Below, piece by piece: positions 19,502-28,331 of a DNA stretch of 38,320 nt. The translations under genes were made by a program, and so were the position numbers. The DNA lies in contig LKML01000010.1 in assembly GCA_001563795.1 (NCBI GenBank), positions 1 through 38,320 on the forward strand, read 5' to 3'. The notes under the pieces are model-generated. The model saw nothing but the letters and a program-made list of their open reading frames with translations. It searched no databases and had not been told where the DNA came from. How positions within the stretch are numbered: the stretch's first letter is position 1; each line of letters begins with the position of its first letter. Origin of the DNA: Haloferacaceae archaeon B1-Br10_E2g22. Its GTDB lineage: Archaea > Halobacteriota > Halobacteria > Halobacteriales > Haloferacaceae.

Positions 19502-20112
19502 TCACAGTTCGGCGCGCTGTCTGTCCCACGCCGTCGAGCGGTCAATACTGTTGAACGCCGACTCGAGGCTATTGAACTCACTGATCACCGCGGCTGCTTT
19601 GGTTCGTGAGGCTGCAGTCTCGCGTTTGAGCCGCAGATACTCCGGTGATTGCTCGAGCCTTCGGGTGCTGTATTCGGCCTCCAACAGCGCGAGCTTCGAG
19701 AGCTTTCGAAACAGCAGACGGACAGTCTGGTCGTGCTCGCTGGCGAGACACTGTTGGGCTACGGTCTCGGTCTGTGTGTCTTTGCGTACTGGTTTACACA
19801 GGTAATCGTCGAACGGCAACTCGAGGCTGTCGAAGCCTGGATCAACAGCGGTGGTCATGACCACTCGACAGTCATACTCGCTGGCCCGAACCTGCTGGAG
19901 GACGGCTCTCCGGAGACGTTCAGCATCCGTCTGTCGAGCAACATGACATCGACCGTCTGATCAAGCATCTCAGTGGCTTGGGTGCCGCTGTATGCAGTTC
20001 GAGTCGTGTACTCAGCAGCAAGCTGCTGTTGATACATATCCGCTAACTCACGGTCGTCGACAATGAGAACCGATTGTGGGTCGGTGTGTGACTGTATGCA
20101 GTCCATTTCCAA
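19502..20112 (-). pseudogene. HalX-type response regulator, apparently frameshifted
   Basis: ORF 19855..20112(-) gives SVLIVDDRELADMYQQQLAAEYTTRTAYSGTQATEMLDQTVDVMLLDRRMLNVSGE; ORF 19502..19864(-), read upstream in its own frame, gives AVLQQVRASEYDCRVVMTTAVDPGFDSLELPFDDYLCKPV plus the HalX region. They join into one receiver domain if one nucleotide is restored near 19908. Confidence 0.85.
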
Positions 20113-20269
20113 TTCGTGACTCTTATTGGCTCAAAAGAAACTGTTCAGCATGGTTGTTTTGACTTTAAAGAAAAACTGATGTAAAAATCCGAATATTGCT
20201 TTGTTTGTCAAATAGTTCTTGGTTCTTTTGAGAGACAAACATATCCGTCTGCTCGGCCGACACCAGCCA

Positions 20270-21004
20270 ATGGTAGCGGGATTTGATATCACGACGGCAT
20301 CTACCGAAGCCCTCCGTGAGCAGCGCCAGTCGTTACTCGAGGCAGTCGAATCACACGCCGGCGAGATTGCCCGCGAACTCGCACTGTTGGAAGGCGGCGA
20401 CTACGGCCGTCGAGCGTTCAGCACTGACCGCGGTGAGTGGACGGTTAAATACGAGGCTGGCCGACTCGAGTTTCTCTTATTCGAATCGAAAGCTGGAGCC
20501 AAAACGTATGTGATCTCGACCAAACAGCCACCAGAACCCGAGGCGCTCGGTACGGCACTACTCGACTATGCGGCGTTCGTCGAAGCCTACAACGCGTTCG
20601 TCGACTCGCGTGAAGGAATTCTCGAGGAGATCGAACCAACGTTTCCCGAGGTGCGTTCGACCGAGCACATTGTCGCCGACAGAGACCGAATCGTCGCAGC
20701 CATCCACGAACTCGCCACCGAAATCGCCCAGCAGTGTTATCGCTACGAGGGAATAGAGTATGGCATGTTTTCGAGAACGGTCGAGGGCACACGCTGGGAA
20801 CTCAAATGGGAGGCGGGCCAAGTGTCGTATCTCCGGGTTGGCGGCGAGGGTGGCATCTATCTGTTGTCGCAGTACAGCCCACCGTCGGCCCCCGACGTGC
20901 GGGCACTCGCCGGTGAACTCGAGGGGTTTGTCGCCGCGTACAACGAGTGGGTCGAGCAACTCGAAGCCGACCTCTCGACGGTTTCGTTGTCGGCCGACAG
21001 CTAA
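20270..21004 (+). CDS. Uncharacterised haloarchaeal protein with two tandem copies of a ~100-aa domain
   Basis: Start ATG 20270. Internal repeat: GDYGRRAFSTDRGEWTVKYEAGRLEFLLFESKAGAKTYVISTKQPPEPEALGTALLDYAAFVEAYNAFV vs IEYGMFSRTVEGTRWELKWEAGQVSYLRVGGEGGIYLLSQYSPPSAPDVRALAGELEGFVAAYNEWV. Confidence 0.8.
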   Translation: MVAGFDITTASTEALREQRQSLLEAVESHAGEIARELALLEGGDYGRRAFSTDRGEWTVKYEAGRLEFLLFESKAGAKTYVISTKQPPEPEALGTALLDYAAFVEAYNAFVDSREGILEEIEPTFPEVRSTEHIVADRDRIVAAIHELATEIAQQCYRYEGIEYGMFSRTVEGTRWELKWEAGQVSYLRVGGEGGIYLLSQYSPPSAPDVRALAGELEGFVAAYNEWVEQLEADLSTVSLSADS

Positions 21005-21006
21005 AT

Positions 21007-21372
21007 TCAGCCAACAAGCAGCCAGGCGAGGCCGACTGCGAGGCCGCTGAGTCCGAGGTTTCCGACAGCGCTGATGACCGCATAGCCGCGCCTACCGTCT
21101 TCCCAGAGCCGAACGGTCTGAACGCTGAACGATGAGTAGGTTGTAAAGGCTCCACAGACGCCGACACCGACAAACAGCATGGCCTCACTGCCCATAGACC
21201 CGAACACGAGCAGGCCTAAAATGAAACTGCCAATGACGTTGACGAGTAGCGTTGCGGTTGGAAACGTCTCCGATTGGCCCCACCGAAGAAGCAGGTTTGC
21301 CACCGCATACCGCAGGACGGCACCGACCGCACCGCCAGTACCGACGAGATATGCTGGTTCGGCAAACGGCAT
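21007..21372 (-). CDS. crcB: CrcB/Fluc fluoride exporter subunit
   Basis: VGTGGAVGAVLRYAVANLL...FPTATLLVNVIGSFILGLLVFG...VGVCGAFTTYSSFSVQTVRL. Confidence 0.95.
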   Translation of the reverse strand: MPFAEPAYLVGTGGAVGAVLRYAVANLLLRWGQSETFPTATLLVNVIGSFILGLLVFGSMGSEAMLFVGVGVCGAFTTYSSFSVQTVRLWEDGRRGYAVISAVGNLGLSGLAVGLAWLLVG

Positions 21373-21749
21373 TAGCGGCCACCTCCGTAGACGACACGTC
21401 TGGCAACAATTACGGCCACAAAGCCAGTCAGATAGCTCGCTCCAATGTATCCCACCGCGACAGTAGGTTCGACGAGGATGATATCGAGAACGAACGTGCT
21501 GTAGGTCGTAAACGACGACAAAAACCCGGTGCCAAACACGAGCCTCGAGTTGTCGGCGATTGCCGGCTCGCGGAGCGAATCATACACGAGTACTCCGAGG
21601 GCGAAACTGCCAGCGACGTTAACGATAAACGTCCCCGAGAGGCCCCCTGCGAGTAAATCAATAAAGTACCGGAGGTTCGCGCCGGCAAAGCCGCCGACGG
21701 CGACCAATAAAATCGGCTCGAGCTGTGTGAGGAGTGGTCTACATTGCAT
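21372..21749 (-). CDS. crcB: CrcB/Fluc fluoride exporter subunit (second copy)
   Basis: VAVGGFAGANLRYFIDLLAGGLSGTFIVNVAGSFALGVLVYDS...FGTGFLSSFTTYSTFVLD; TAATG coupling with the downstream copy. Confidence 0.95.
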   Translation of the reverse strand: MQCRPLLTQLEPILLVAVGGFAGANLRYFIDLLAGGLSGTFIVNVAGSFALGVLVYDSLREPAIADNSRLVFGTGFLSSFTTYSTFVLDIILVEPTVAVGYIGASYLTGFVAVIVARRVVYGGGR

Positions 21750-21756
21750 GGATGAC

Positions 21757-21815
21757 GTATACAGGAGCCATCAGCCCGGTCGGCGGTTGGATCAGGCGAG
21801 CCCCATCGCCCGGTC
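21757..21815 (-). promoter_or_regulatory. Fluoride riboswitch (crcB motif)
   Basis: Minus strand ACCGGGCGATGGGGCTCGCCTGATCCAACCGCCGACCGGGCTGATGGCTCCTGTATAC. P1 CGGGCG/CGCCTG; AACCGCC...GGCTGATGGCTCCT core; pseudoknot GGGGCT with GGCTCC (two G-U). Eight nt upstream of the crcB ATG at 21749. Confidence 0.88.
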
Positions 21816-22062
21816 GCACAGCGGCGACAGTCTGTTTGATCAGCAGCATGCCGACGTTCTAAGGGTTTTCATCCGTTCGACCAGCATGTCAACGGTGATA
21901 AATCACGTAGTACACGCCTCTAAACCCGGAGACTCGCTCCGAGACGCTTATTTTTCCGTACCACTGAGTAGGAGTATACAATGGGTTGGCGTGACCAACC
22001 CACCGATCGACTACACGACCTGTGAGAAAGCTGATCTGTATCAACCCACACCCTACCTATCC

Positions 22063-22731
22063 GTGATTCCACTATACCACGATTTTAGCGACGAGACGGT
22101 GTTAGTCTTCGGCGGCGGTAGCGTCGGCGCTCGCAAAGCCCGCCGCTTTGTCAGCCAAACGCGGGTCGTCGTCATCTCGCCGGCGTTCGACGACCAGTTT
22201 GACGACCCCGAACTGTCGGCTGTCGAGCCGATCCGCGCCGCCCCCTCGCCTGAGGCGGTCGCCGAGTGGATCGACCGGTTCGAACCCGCGTTAGTCGTTG
22301 CTGCAACCGACAACACCGAACTCAATGCAGCCCTCGAGCAGGCTGCCAGCGACCGATCGATCCTCATCAACCGTACCGATCAATCTGGCGAGCGTGCTGT
22401 CGGCAGCGTCGTGGTACCGGCGACCGTCCAGGATGGCCCCGTTTCGGTGGCAGTCTCGACTGGCGCGAAGAGTCCGGCACTTTCGCGGTATCTCCGCCAG
22501 CAGATCGAACGCGAGATTGAACATGCCGGTGAGATGGCCGAACTGACTGCTGAGCTGCGATCGGAGCTACAATCCACCGATCGTTCGCCAGCCAATCGCC
22601 GTGCAGCAGTCCGATCAGTTGTCCGTTCGCCAGACGTTTGGAAGGCTTTACATACGGGTGCTACAAAGGCCTCAAAAGAGGCAGAACGCCTAATGGCACT
22701 CGAAGTAGACGACATGGATGGTGATCGCTGA
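22063..22731 (+). CDS. Precorrin-2 dehydrogenase / siroheme synthase N-terminal (Met8/CysG-N-like)
   Basis: (GTG)IPLYHDFSDETVLVFGGGSVGARKARRFVSQTRVVVISPAFDDQF...VVAATDNTELNAALEQAASDRSILINRTD. Start GTG 22063 inferred by family; the supplied ORF starts far upstream. Confidence 0.9.
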   Translation: MIPLYHDFSDETVLVFGGGSVGARKARRFVSQTRVVVISPAFDDQFDDPELSAVEPIRAAPSPEAVAEWIDRFEPALVVAATDNTELNAALEQAASDRSILINRTDQSGERAVGSVVVPATVQDGPVSVAVSTGAKSPALSRYLRQQIEREIEHAGEMAELTAELRSELQSTDRSPANRRAAVRSVVRSPDVWKALHTGATKASKEAERLMALEVDDMDGDR

Positions 22732-24128
22732 TGATGCAGATCGGTGTCATCACGGGACTCAGTGTCTCGCATACAACTGCGAGTGTCGATGAGATCGAAC
22801 TCGCGAGTTGCGAGACCGTTGACGACCGCGTCAGCGAGTTGCTGACAAAGCCGGGCGTCTCCGAAGCGTTTGCGCTCCAGACCTGCAATCGTTCGGAGGC
22901 CTATGTCGTCACCGACCGCGCCGACCAGGGGCGGGCCGCACTCACCGATATCGTCACTGATGTCCGCGAGGGTGCGGTCGAACACATGGATCACGAGGCG
23001 AGCCTGCGGCATCTTATGCGGGTGGCCGCGGGCCTCGAGTCGCTCGTACTCGGCGAAGACCAGATCATCGGGCAGTTCAAAACTGCCGTCGAGGCCTCAC
23101 GGTCGGCCGGCGGTATCGGCCCGCTGTTAGAAGATGCGATTATGAAGGCGGTTCACGTCGGCGAGCGTGCCCGCACCGAAACAGAAATTAACGAGGGCGT
23201 GGTCTCGCTGGGCTCAGCAGCCGTCGAACTTGCCAGCCAAGAGACCGACCTCGAGGGAGCGACCGCACTGGTCGTCGGTGCCGGCGAAATGGGTTCGCTG
23301 GCGGCCAAATCACTTGTGTCCGCCGGTGTTGATCGCATCTTGGTCGCCAACCGGACGATCCCACATGCGACCCATATCGCCGAGACAATCGATGTCGAGG
23401 CGACAGCTATCGGGCTGGATGCGGCACCGGCCGCAGCCGAAACTGCCGCGGTAGTCATTGCCGCGACCGGCAGCCCCGAGTACGTCCTCGAGACCGATGC
23501 GCTCGCTGCGGTCGGCGAGACGATCTGTATCGATCTTGCCCAGCCACGGGATATCGATCCCGCGGCCGCCGACGTCGACGGCGTTGCGGTCTACGATATC
23601 GATGCCTTAGAGTCAGTTACCGAGTCGACCCACCGCCGACGCGAGGCCGCCGCTCGAGCCGTCGAGGCGATGATCGACGAAGAGTTCGACCGCCTGACGG
23701 CCCTTTTTAAACGCAAACGCGCAGACGAGGCGATTAGCTCGATGTACGAGAGCGCCGAGCGGGTCAAAAACCGCGAGGTAGCCACCGCCTTCGCCAAACT
23801 CGATGCTCGCGGCGAACTTACCGACGACCAGCGAGAGGTTATCGAGTCGTTGGCCGACTCGTTGGTGAGTCAGTTGCTTTCAGCACCGACCAAGAGTCTG
23901 CGCGATGCGGCCGCCGAAGACGACTGGACGACGATTCAGACCGCCATGCAGCTTTTCAACCCGGAGTTCGGCGGCGAGCTGCCGTCAAACACTGACTCGA
24001 GTGGATCTACCGACCGTACCCCGTCCGATTCGGCTGGACGCCCCAAAGACCGCTCAGACGAACTGCCGGATGGCGTCTCTCACGATGAACTCCCGGCGGA
24101 TGTACTCGAGCAGCTCTCGAGTGAGTAA
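22731..24128 (+). CDS. hemA: Glutamyl-tRNA reductase
   Basis: LQTCNRSEAYVV; RHLMRVAAGLESLVLGEDQIIGQFKTA; LVVGAGEMGSLAAKSLVSAGVDRILVANRT; QPRDIDP. Start 22731 or 22734. Confidence 0.97.
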   Translation: MMQIGVITGLSVSHTTASVDEIELASCETVDDRVSELLTKPGVSEAFALQTCNRSEAYVVTDRADQGRAALTDIVTDVREGAVEHMDHEASLRHLMRVAAGLESLVLGEDQIIGQFKTAVEASRSAGGIGPLLEDAIMKAVHVGERARTETEINEGVVSLGSAAVELASQETDLEGATALVVGAGEMGSLAAKSLVSAGVDRILVANRTIPHATHIAETIDVEATAIGLDAAPAAAETAAVVIAATGSPEYVLETDALAAVGETICIDLAQPRDIDPAAADVDGVAVYDIDALESVTESTHRRREAAARAVEAMIDEEFDRLTALFKRKRADEAISSMYESAERVKNREVATAFAKLDARGELTDDQREVIESLADSLVSQLLSAPTKSLRDAAAEDDWTTIQTAMQLFNPEFGGELPSNTDSSGSTDRTPSDSAGRPKDRSDELPDGVSHDELPADVLEQLSSE

Positions 24129-24173
24129 CCAATCAACACCAACTGTTATTGAGCCGGCGGTCGATTACCCTAT

Positions 24174-24443
24174 ATGACACTTACAGCTGACGAAGTCGAC
24201 GAACAGCTCCCGGCCGCCTGGGATCGCAAAGGTGACGAAATCGTCCGAACTTACGAGTTTGATGATTATCTCGCGGGCGTGGAGTTCGTCCGTGATATCG
24301 CTGCAATCGCCGATGAGGAGTTTCATCACCCAGAAATCAGTGTTGGGTTTCGGTCTGTCGAGGTTCGATTGACCAACCACGAGGCCGGCGGCATCACCGA
24401 GATCGATCTCGAGATGGCCGCACAGTTCGACGACGAGTTCTGA
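24174..24443 (+). CDS. 4a-hydroxytetrahydrobiopterin (pterin-4a-carbinolamine) dehydratase
   Basis: RTYEFDDYLAGVEFVRDIAAIADEEFHHPEISVGFRSVEVRLTNHEAGGITEIDLEMA: HHPEI and T-H-GG-T motifs. Confidence 0.94.
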   Translation: MTLTADEVDEQLPAAWDRKGDEIVRTYEFDDYLAGVEFVRDIAAIADEEFHHPEISVGFRSVEVRLTNHEAGGITEIDLEMAAQFDDEF

Positions 24444-24811
24444 TGGCAGCCTACGTCTTTCGGATCGAGTTCCGACTCGATCCGACGGACGTCCGGGTCG
24501 ATCCCAACCGCTTTGAGACGGTTCTCCGCGTGCCTGCCGTCTCGCCAGGCGAAGAAGGATGGCTGTTTTTCCAGCACAACTGCTGGAGAGGGAATACAAA
24601 CAACGAGCCATACCTCCGCGAGCGGTTCGAAACTGCCCTGGGCGTTCCGGTCAGTTCGGTGGCGTTTCGAGAACTCGAGACAGACCGAACGTATCTCTCG
24701 GCGCTCAAAACTGCGATTGCCGAGGATCTGGGTCGGTTCAACGCCGAGTCGGCCGAGGACGTCCTTCATGCCTATCTGGGCAGTTCGATCCACGTCCGGT
24801 CGCCCGACTAA
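24443..24811 (+). CDS. LWR-salt family protein
   Basis: AAYVFRIEFRLDPTDVRVDPNRFETVLRVPAVSPGEEGWLFFQHNCWRGNTNNEPYLRERFE...YLGSSIHVRSPD; start overlaps the previous stop (TGATG). Confidence 0.8.
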   Translation: MAAYVFRIEFRLDPTDVRVDPNRFETVLRVPAVSPGEEGWLFFQHNCWRGNTNNEPYLRERFETALGVPVSSVAFRELETDRTYLSALKTAIAEDLGRFNAESAEDVLHAYLGSSIHVRSPD

Positions 24812-24876
24812 CCAGCTGTCAATCGGTTTGTTGCTTCGTAACAAACATATGGCCAGGACACATACATACTCGTTCG

Positions 24877-25554
24877 ATGGATACCGACGCCTACGATTTT
24901 TGGCTGTTCGATCTCGACGGAACGCTGGTCGACATCGAGTGGGCCTACATCCGTGATGTGTTCGACCGCGTCGGCGACCGCCTCGGCCGGTCGTTTAGCG
25001 ACCGCGAAGCCGAAATCCTCTGGCATGGCCTGGGCGGTGCGCGCGACCCACAGCTCAGAGCCTGGGGAATCGACCCCGTCGAGTTCTGGGCGGTCTTTCA
25101 CGACGAAGAACACCCGCTGGCTCGTGCAGAATCGACGTATCTCCACGATGACGCAGTCGATCTAATCGGCGAACTCGAGTCGCCGATAGGCGTTGTCACC
25201 CACTGTCAGCCATTTTTAACCGGGCCAGTGTTGGAACATCTCGACATCGCCGACTGGTTTGAGACGGTCGTCTGCTGTGGCGACCAACTCGGCTGGAAGC
25301 CCGACCCTGCACCGGTGGCGTATGCAATGGCCGAGTTGGGCGTCAACGAAAGCCAGCGGGGCGTTCTCGCCGGTGATGCTGAAAGTGATATCGGGGCGGC
25401 CTGGAACGCCGGGCTTGACGGTGTTCATATCGAACGCCACGACCCGGCCAGGCGGGGTCGATGTGTGCTTGGTGATTATCGCGTTGATTCCTTCGAGACG
25501 CTGCTAACAGGCGGTGCTGTTGCAACCGATGGCGGCAGTAAAAACGACGAATAA
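24877..25554 (+). CDS. HAD-superfamily hydrolase
   Basis: MDTDAYDFWLFDLDGTLVDIEWAYIRDVFDRVG; GVVTHCQPF; GWKPDPAPVAYAM; GVLAGDAESDIGAAWNAGLDGVHI. Start at 24877. Confidence 0.93.
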   Translation: MDTDAYDFWLFDLDGTLVDIEWAYIRDVFDRVGDRLGRSFSDREAEILWHGLGGARDPQLRAWGIDPVEFWAVFHDEEHPLARAESTYLHDDAVDLIGELESPIGVVTHCQPFLTGPVLEHLDIADWFETVVCCGDQLGWKPDPAPVAYAMAELGVNESQRGVLAGDAESDIGAAWNAGLDGVHIERHDPARRGRCVLGDYRVDSFETLLTGGAVATDGGSKNDE

Positions 25555-25562
25555 AACGGTTT

Positions 25563-26300
25563 TTAGTCAGCGAACGCCGGTTCTGGGCCTGAGGTTCCGT
25601 CACCTTCGACATCCATAGCGAGCGGATCGTCGGCCAGCGGGTCGAGTGCATCCCGACCGAGCAGCGCGAAGATGGCAAAGCCGACTTTCGTGATGATATC
25701 GAGATAGACGATCACCAGCATCTCAGTGCTCGGCAACAGGAAATCGAAGCCAACCGGTGCAAGCAGCCAGACAACGGGATACATTGTCCACAGCACGACT
25801 GTCACGTTGCGGAGTTTGGTAAAGACCATTGCCACGCGGTCAGTCTCGAAGTCAGCTTTTTCCGGAAGTTCGACGACAAGCAGATACGCCAAGCCGAGAT
25901 ACGACAGACAGCCGGCACCGAACAGGGCCAACGAGACCACACCGTCGGTGAAGATGGCGGCGACGCCAAACAGGATGAGCGCGATATCCAATCCAAGCAA
26001 CAGCGCATACAGCCGTTTGCCCGGCTTGCAGAGCAGAGCCATATACAGAATAAGCAGCGGCGTCGTCAACAGCCAATCAACGTATCGCGGGACATAGAAG
26101 TTCGCACCATCAACTGGAATCGTCCCGATCCCAACGGCAGTGAGCGTATACGAGACGGCTGCAATACTCGTGATTGCGGCCAAAATACCGTAGTAGAGTT
26201 TGTTTTCAGGATCGATGAATAGATAGTACAATGACGGCAGCGTTCCGGCTGCCAGGGCGAGTGCACCGACAAACGCCCACTGTTCGACCGACAGTATCAT
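25563..26300 (-). CDS. Sensory rhodopsin (SRII-like microbial rhodopsin)
   Basis: NFYVPRYVDWLLTTPLLILYMALL (helix C) and MLVIVYLDIITKVGFAIFAL (helix G retinal Lys); VFTKLRNVTVVLWTMYPVVWLLAPVG; overlaps its transducer gene. Confidence 0.93.
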   Translation of the reverse strand: MILSVEQWAFVGALALAAGTLPSLYYLFIDPENKLYYGILAAITSIAAVSYTLTAVGIGTIPVDGANFYVPRYVDWLLTTPLLILYMALLCKPGKRLYALLLGLDIALILFGVAAIFTDGVVSLALFGAGCLSYLGLAYLLVVELPEKADFETDRVAMVFTKLRNVTVVLWTMYPVVWLLAPVGFDFLLPSTEMLVIVYLDIITKVGFAIFALLGRDALDPLADDPLAMDVEGDGTSGPEPAFAD

Positions 26301-27973
26301 CGATTATCACCGAACTCGAAGCCACCGTCAGAGTGTTTCCCACCGTCGGTTGCGGCCATCGAGCTACCTGCTGTCGGTGAGTTATCGACCGTAATCGAGT
26401 TGCTAGCTGACGACCCGGAGTGGCTGGCTGTTGCAGTATCGAACTCCTCGAGCAGTGCTTGGAGTGTCTTGGCCTGTGTACCGAGTTCGGCTGCCTCGCG
26501 TTCGACTGTTCGGAGACTCTCGAGTTGCTGGTCGGTGGTGTCGGTAACGTTGTCGGCGGCCTTAGACGTCTGTTCGCTGATGCTTGCGACCTCATCGATC
26601 ATCTCGACGACCGCACCCGCCGCACGGGCTTGGTCTTCGGTCGTCTGGTTGATCTCGGCCATCGAACTGTCGATCTCGTCGACGTACTCAATCACGTTGT
26701 TGAGTTGCTCAATTGCGCCATCAACCGTCTCGACGCCGCGGCTGATTCGGTCTGTGGTTTCGTCCATGCCGGCAACAGCGTCGCCGGTTCGTTCCTGGAC
26801 GCTCTGGATTTTGCCGTCAATCTCGCTGGCTGCATCTTTGGTCTCTTCGGCGAGTGATTTGACCTCCTCGGCGACAACAGCGAACCCTGCGCCTTCTTCG
26901 CCAGCACGGGCGGCCTCGATTGAGGCATTGAGCGCGAGCAGATTGGTCTGTTCGGCGATCTCGCTTATCATATCCGCAATTTCGCCGATCTCGGTCATCT
27001 CTTCGTCGAGCATCTCGATGTCTTCCATCGTCTCGTCGGTCGTCTCTTCGACTGCGGCCATCTGCTCGAGCGCATCGGCCGCGGCTGATTCACCCTCGGT
27101 GCCGGCCTCAGTCGCCCGTTCGGTCGTGTTGGCGACCGTCTCAACGGTGGCGGCGACCTCTTCGGCACCGGATGAAAGGCCGTCCATCTCGTTGGCGACC
27201 TCACGGAGGTTTTCAGTCTGTGTGTGCGCCCCATCCGAAATGTCTTCGACAGCATCTGAGACGCCGCTGCTGGTGCGTTTGAGTTCTTCGGCGCGGTTGT
27301 CGACGCCGCTTGCAGCGTTGCCAACTGTATCAGCGAACGTCGTCACCTCGCCGATGGTTCCTTCGAGTTCCTCGAGCATCTCGTTGAACGCGAGGCCGAC
27401 CTGCTGCATGGCTTTGCTCTCGCTTTTTGGATCGACGCGCTGGGTCAGATCACCGTTGGCGACTTCCCGCATCGTTCGTTCATACTGTTTGGCCTGCTGT
27501 TCGATCCGGTCTGCACGCCGTTCCATCTCGTCGCGAGCCTCTTGGGCTTCAGCTTTGGCGGTTTCGGCGCTTTCTTTGGCCTCGTCTGCGGCCGCGATTT
27601 CTTGACGGAGCGACCGGCGCATCGCATCGAACGAGCGATACAGTTGGCCGATCTCGTCGTTTCGTGTCGTCTGTAAATCGATGTCCAACTCGCCGTCTGC
27701 CATCCGGTCGGCCTTACCAGCCAGATGTCGCAGCGAGATGATCGTCTGACTACCAATCGTAACTCCGATCAGTGCGAGACTGATCACTGTCAACAAGATC
27801 AATCCGAGAATGCTCGAGCCGACCACACCGCTTTCGGCACCCAACGAGCCCGCGGCCTCAAGATACACGAAAAGCCCAGCCCCGACAACGATTGCGACGA
27901 CCCCGAGTAACGATAGCGTCAGCTTTGCCGCATAGCTGTCGCGTATCACTGATGACTGTGCGTCCGAACTCAT
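26297..27973 (-). CDS. Sensory rhodopsin transducer (Htr-type methyl-accepting protein)
   Basis: Two TM helices with a short extracellular loop, HAMP (RHLAGKADRMADGELDIDLQTTRNDEIGQLYRSFDAMRRSLR), and IADMISEIAEQTNLLALNASIEAARAGEEGAGFAVVAEEVKSLAEETKDAASEI; ATGA overlap with the rhodopsin. Confidence 0.95.
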   Translation of the reverse strand: MSSDAQSSVIRDSYAAKLTLSLLGVVAIVVGAGLFVYLEAAGSLGAESGVVGSSILGLILLTVISLALIGVTIGSQTIISLRHLAGKADRMADGELDIDLQTTRNDEIGQLYRSFDAMRRSLRQEIAAADEAKESAETAKAEAQEARDEMERRADRIEQQAKQYERTMREVANGDLTQRVDPKSESKAMQQVGLAFNEMLEELEGTIGEVTTFADTVGNAASGVDNRAEELKRTSSGVSDAVEDISDGAHTQTENLREVANEMDGLSSGAEEVAATVETVANTTERATEAGTEGESAAADALEQMAAVEETTDETMEDIEMLDEEMTEIGEIADMISEIAEQTNLLALNASIEAARAGEEGAGFAVVAEEVKSLAEETKDAASEIDGKIQSVQERTGDAVAGMDETTDRISRGVETVDGAIEQLNNVIEYVDEIDSSMAEINQTTEDQARAAGAVVEMIDEVASISEQTSKAADNVTDTTDQQLESLRTVEREAAELGTQAKTLQALLEEFDTATASHSGSSASNSITVDNSPTAGSSMAATDGGKHSDGGFEFGDNR

Positions 27974-28059
27974 AATGATGCTGATTAGTAGGAAATCCAG
28001 TGTGATAAAACCACATCACGAAAATATCAGGTCTGAAATCTGATTAGACTGAGCTTTGA

Positions 28060-28290
28060 TTTCCGAACGACCCCGAGGTAGTTGACCGTGAGGAGGTGCT
28101 CTCATGGAATATTGATCAGGACACAGAGACAGTATTATCTGTCTCGGTTATCATCGGCGATCAGACAGTCCTCAAGGACGCGTCCGATCTCGACCACATC
28201 AGCCGGTTCGAGAAGCCAGCAGTTCGTCTTCCGGTTGTGCATGCTGTCGCCGAAACTGCCGAAAGAGACGAGAGATTCGCTAACGCTTGA
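28060..28290 (+). pseudogene. Fragment resembling the N-terminal region of a haloarchaeal Bat/HTH_10-type regulator
   Basis: NDPEVVDREEVLSWNIDQDTETVLSVSVIIGDQTVLKDASDLDHISRFEKPAVRLPVVHAVAE...* resembles EVLNWS...TLLFYVEGDR...(V)..YE patterns. In-frame stop upstream, no HTH downstream. Confidence 0.35.
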
Positions 28291-28331
28291 TTGTAGCCGG
28301 CGAGAGCGGACGGCGACAGTCACGAGAGGTG

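Noticed and set aside
21529-22062. N-terminal extension of the 400-aa ORF containing the siroheme synthase domain
   Set aside because: Overlaps antisense crcB and the riboswitch; family-typical start is GTG 22063.
24559-24876. N-terminal extension of the HAD hydrolase ORF
   Set aside because: Overlaps the LWR-salt gene in another frame; HAD proteins start near MDTDAYDFWLFDLDGT.
26400-27605. 401-aa Ser/Val/Ala-rich plus-strand ORF
   Set aside because: Antisense shadow of the transducer gene; composition is an artefact of the opposite-strand codon usage.
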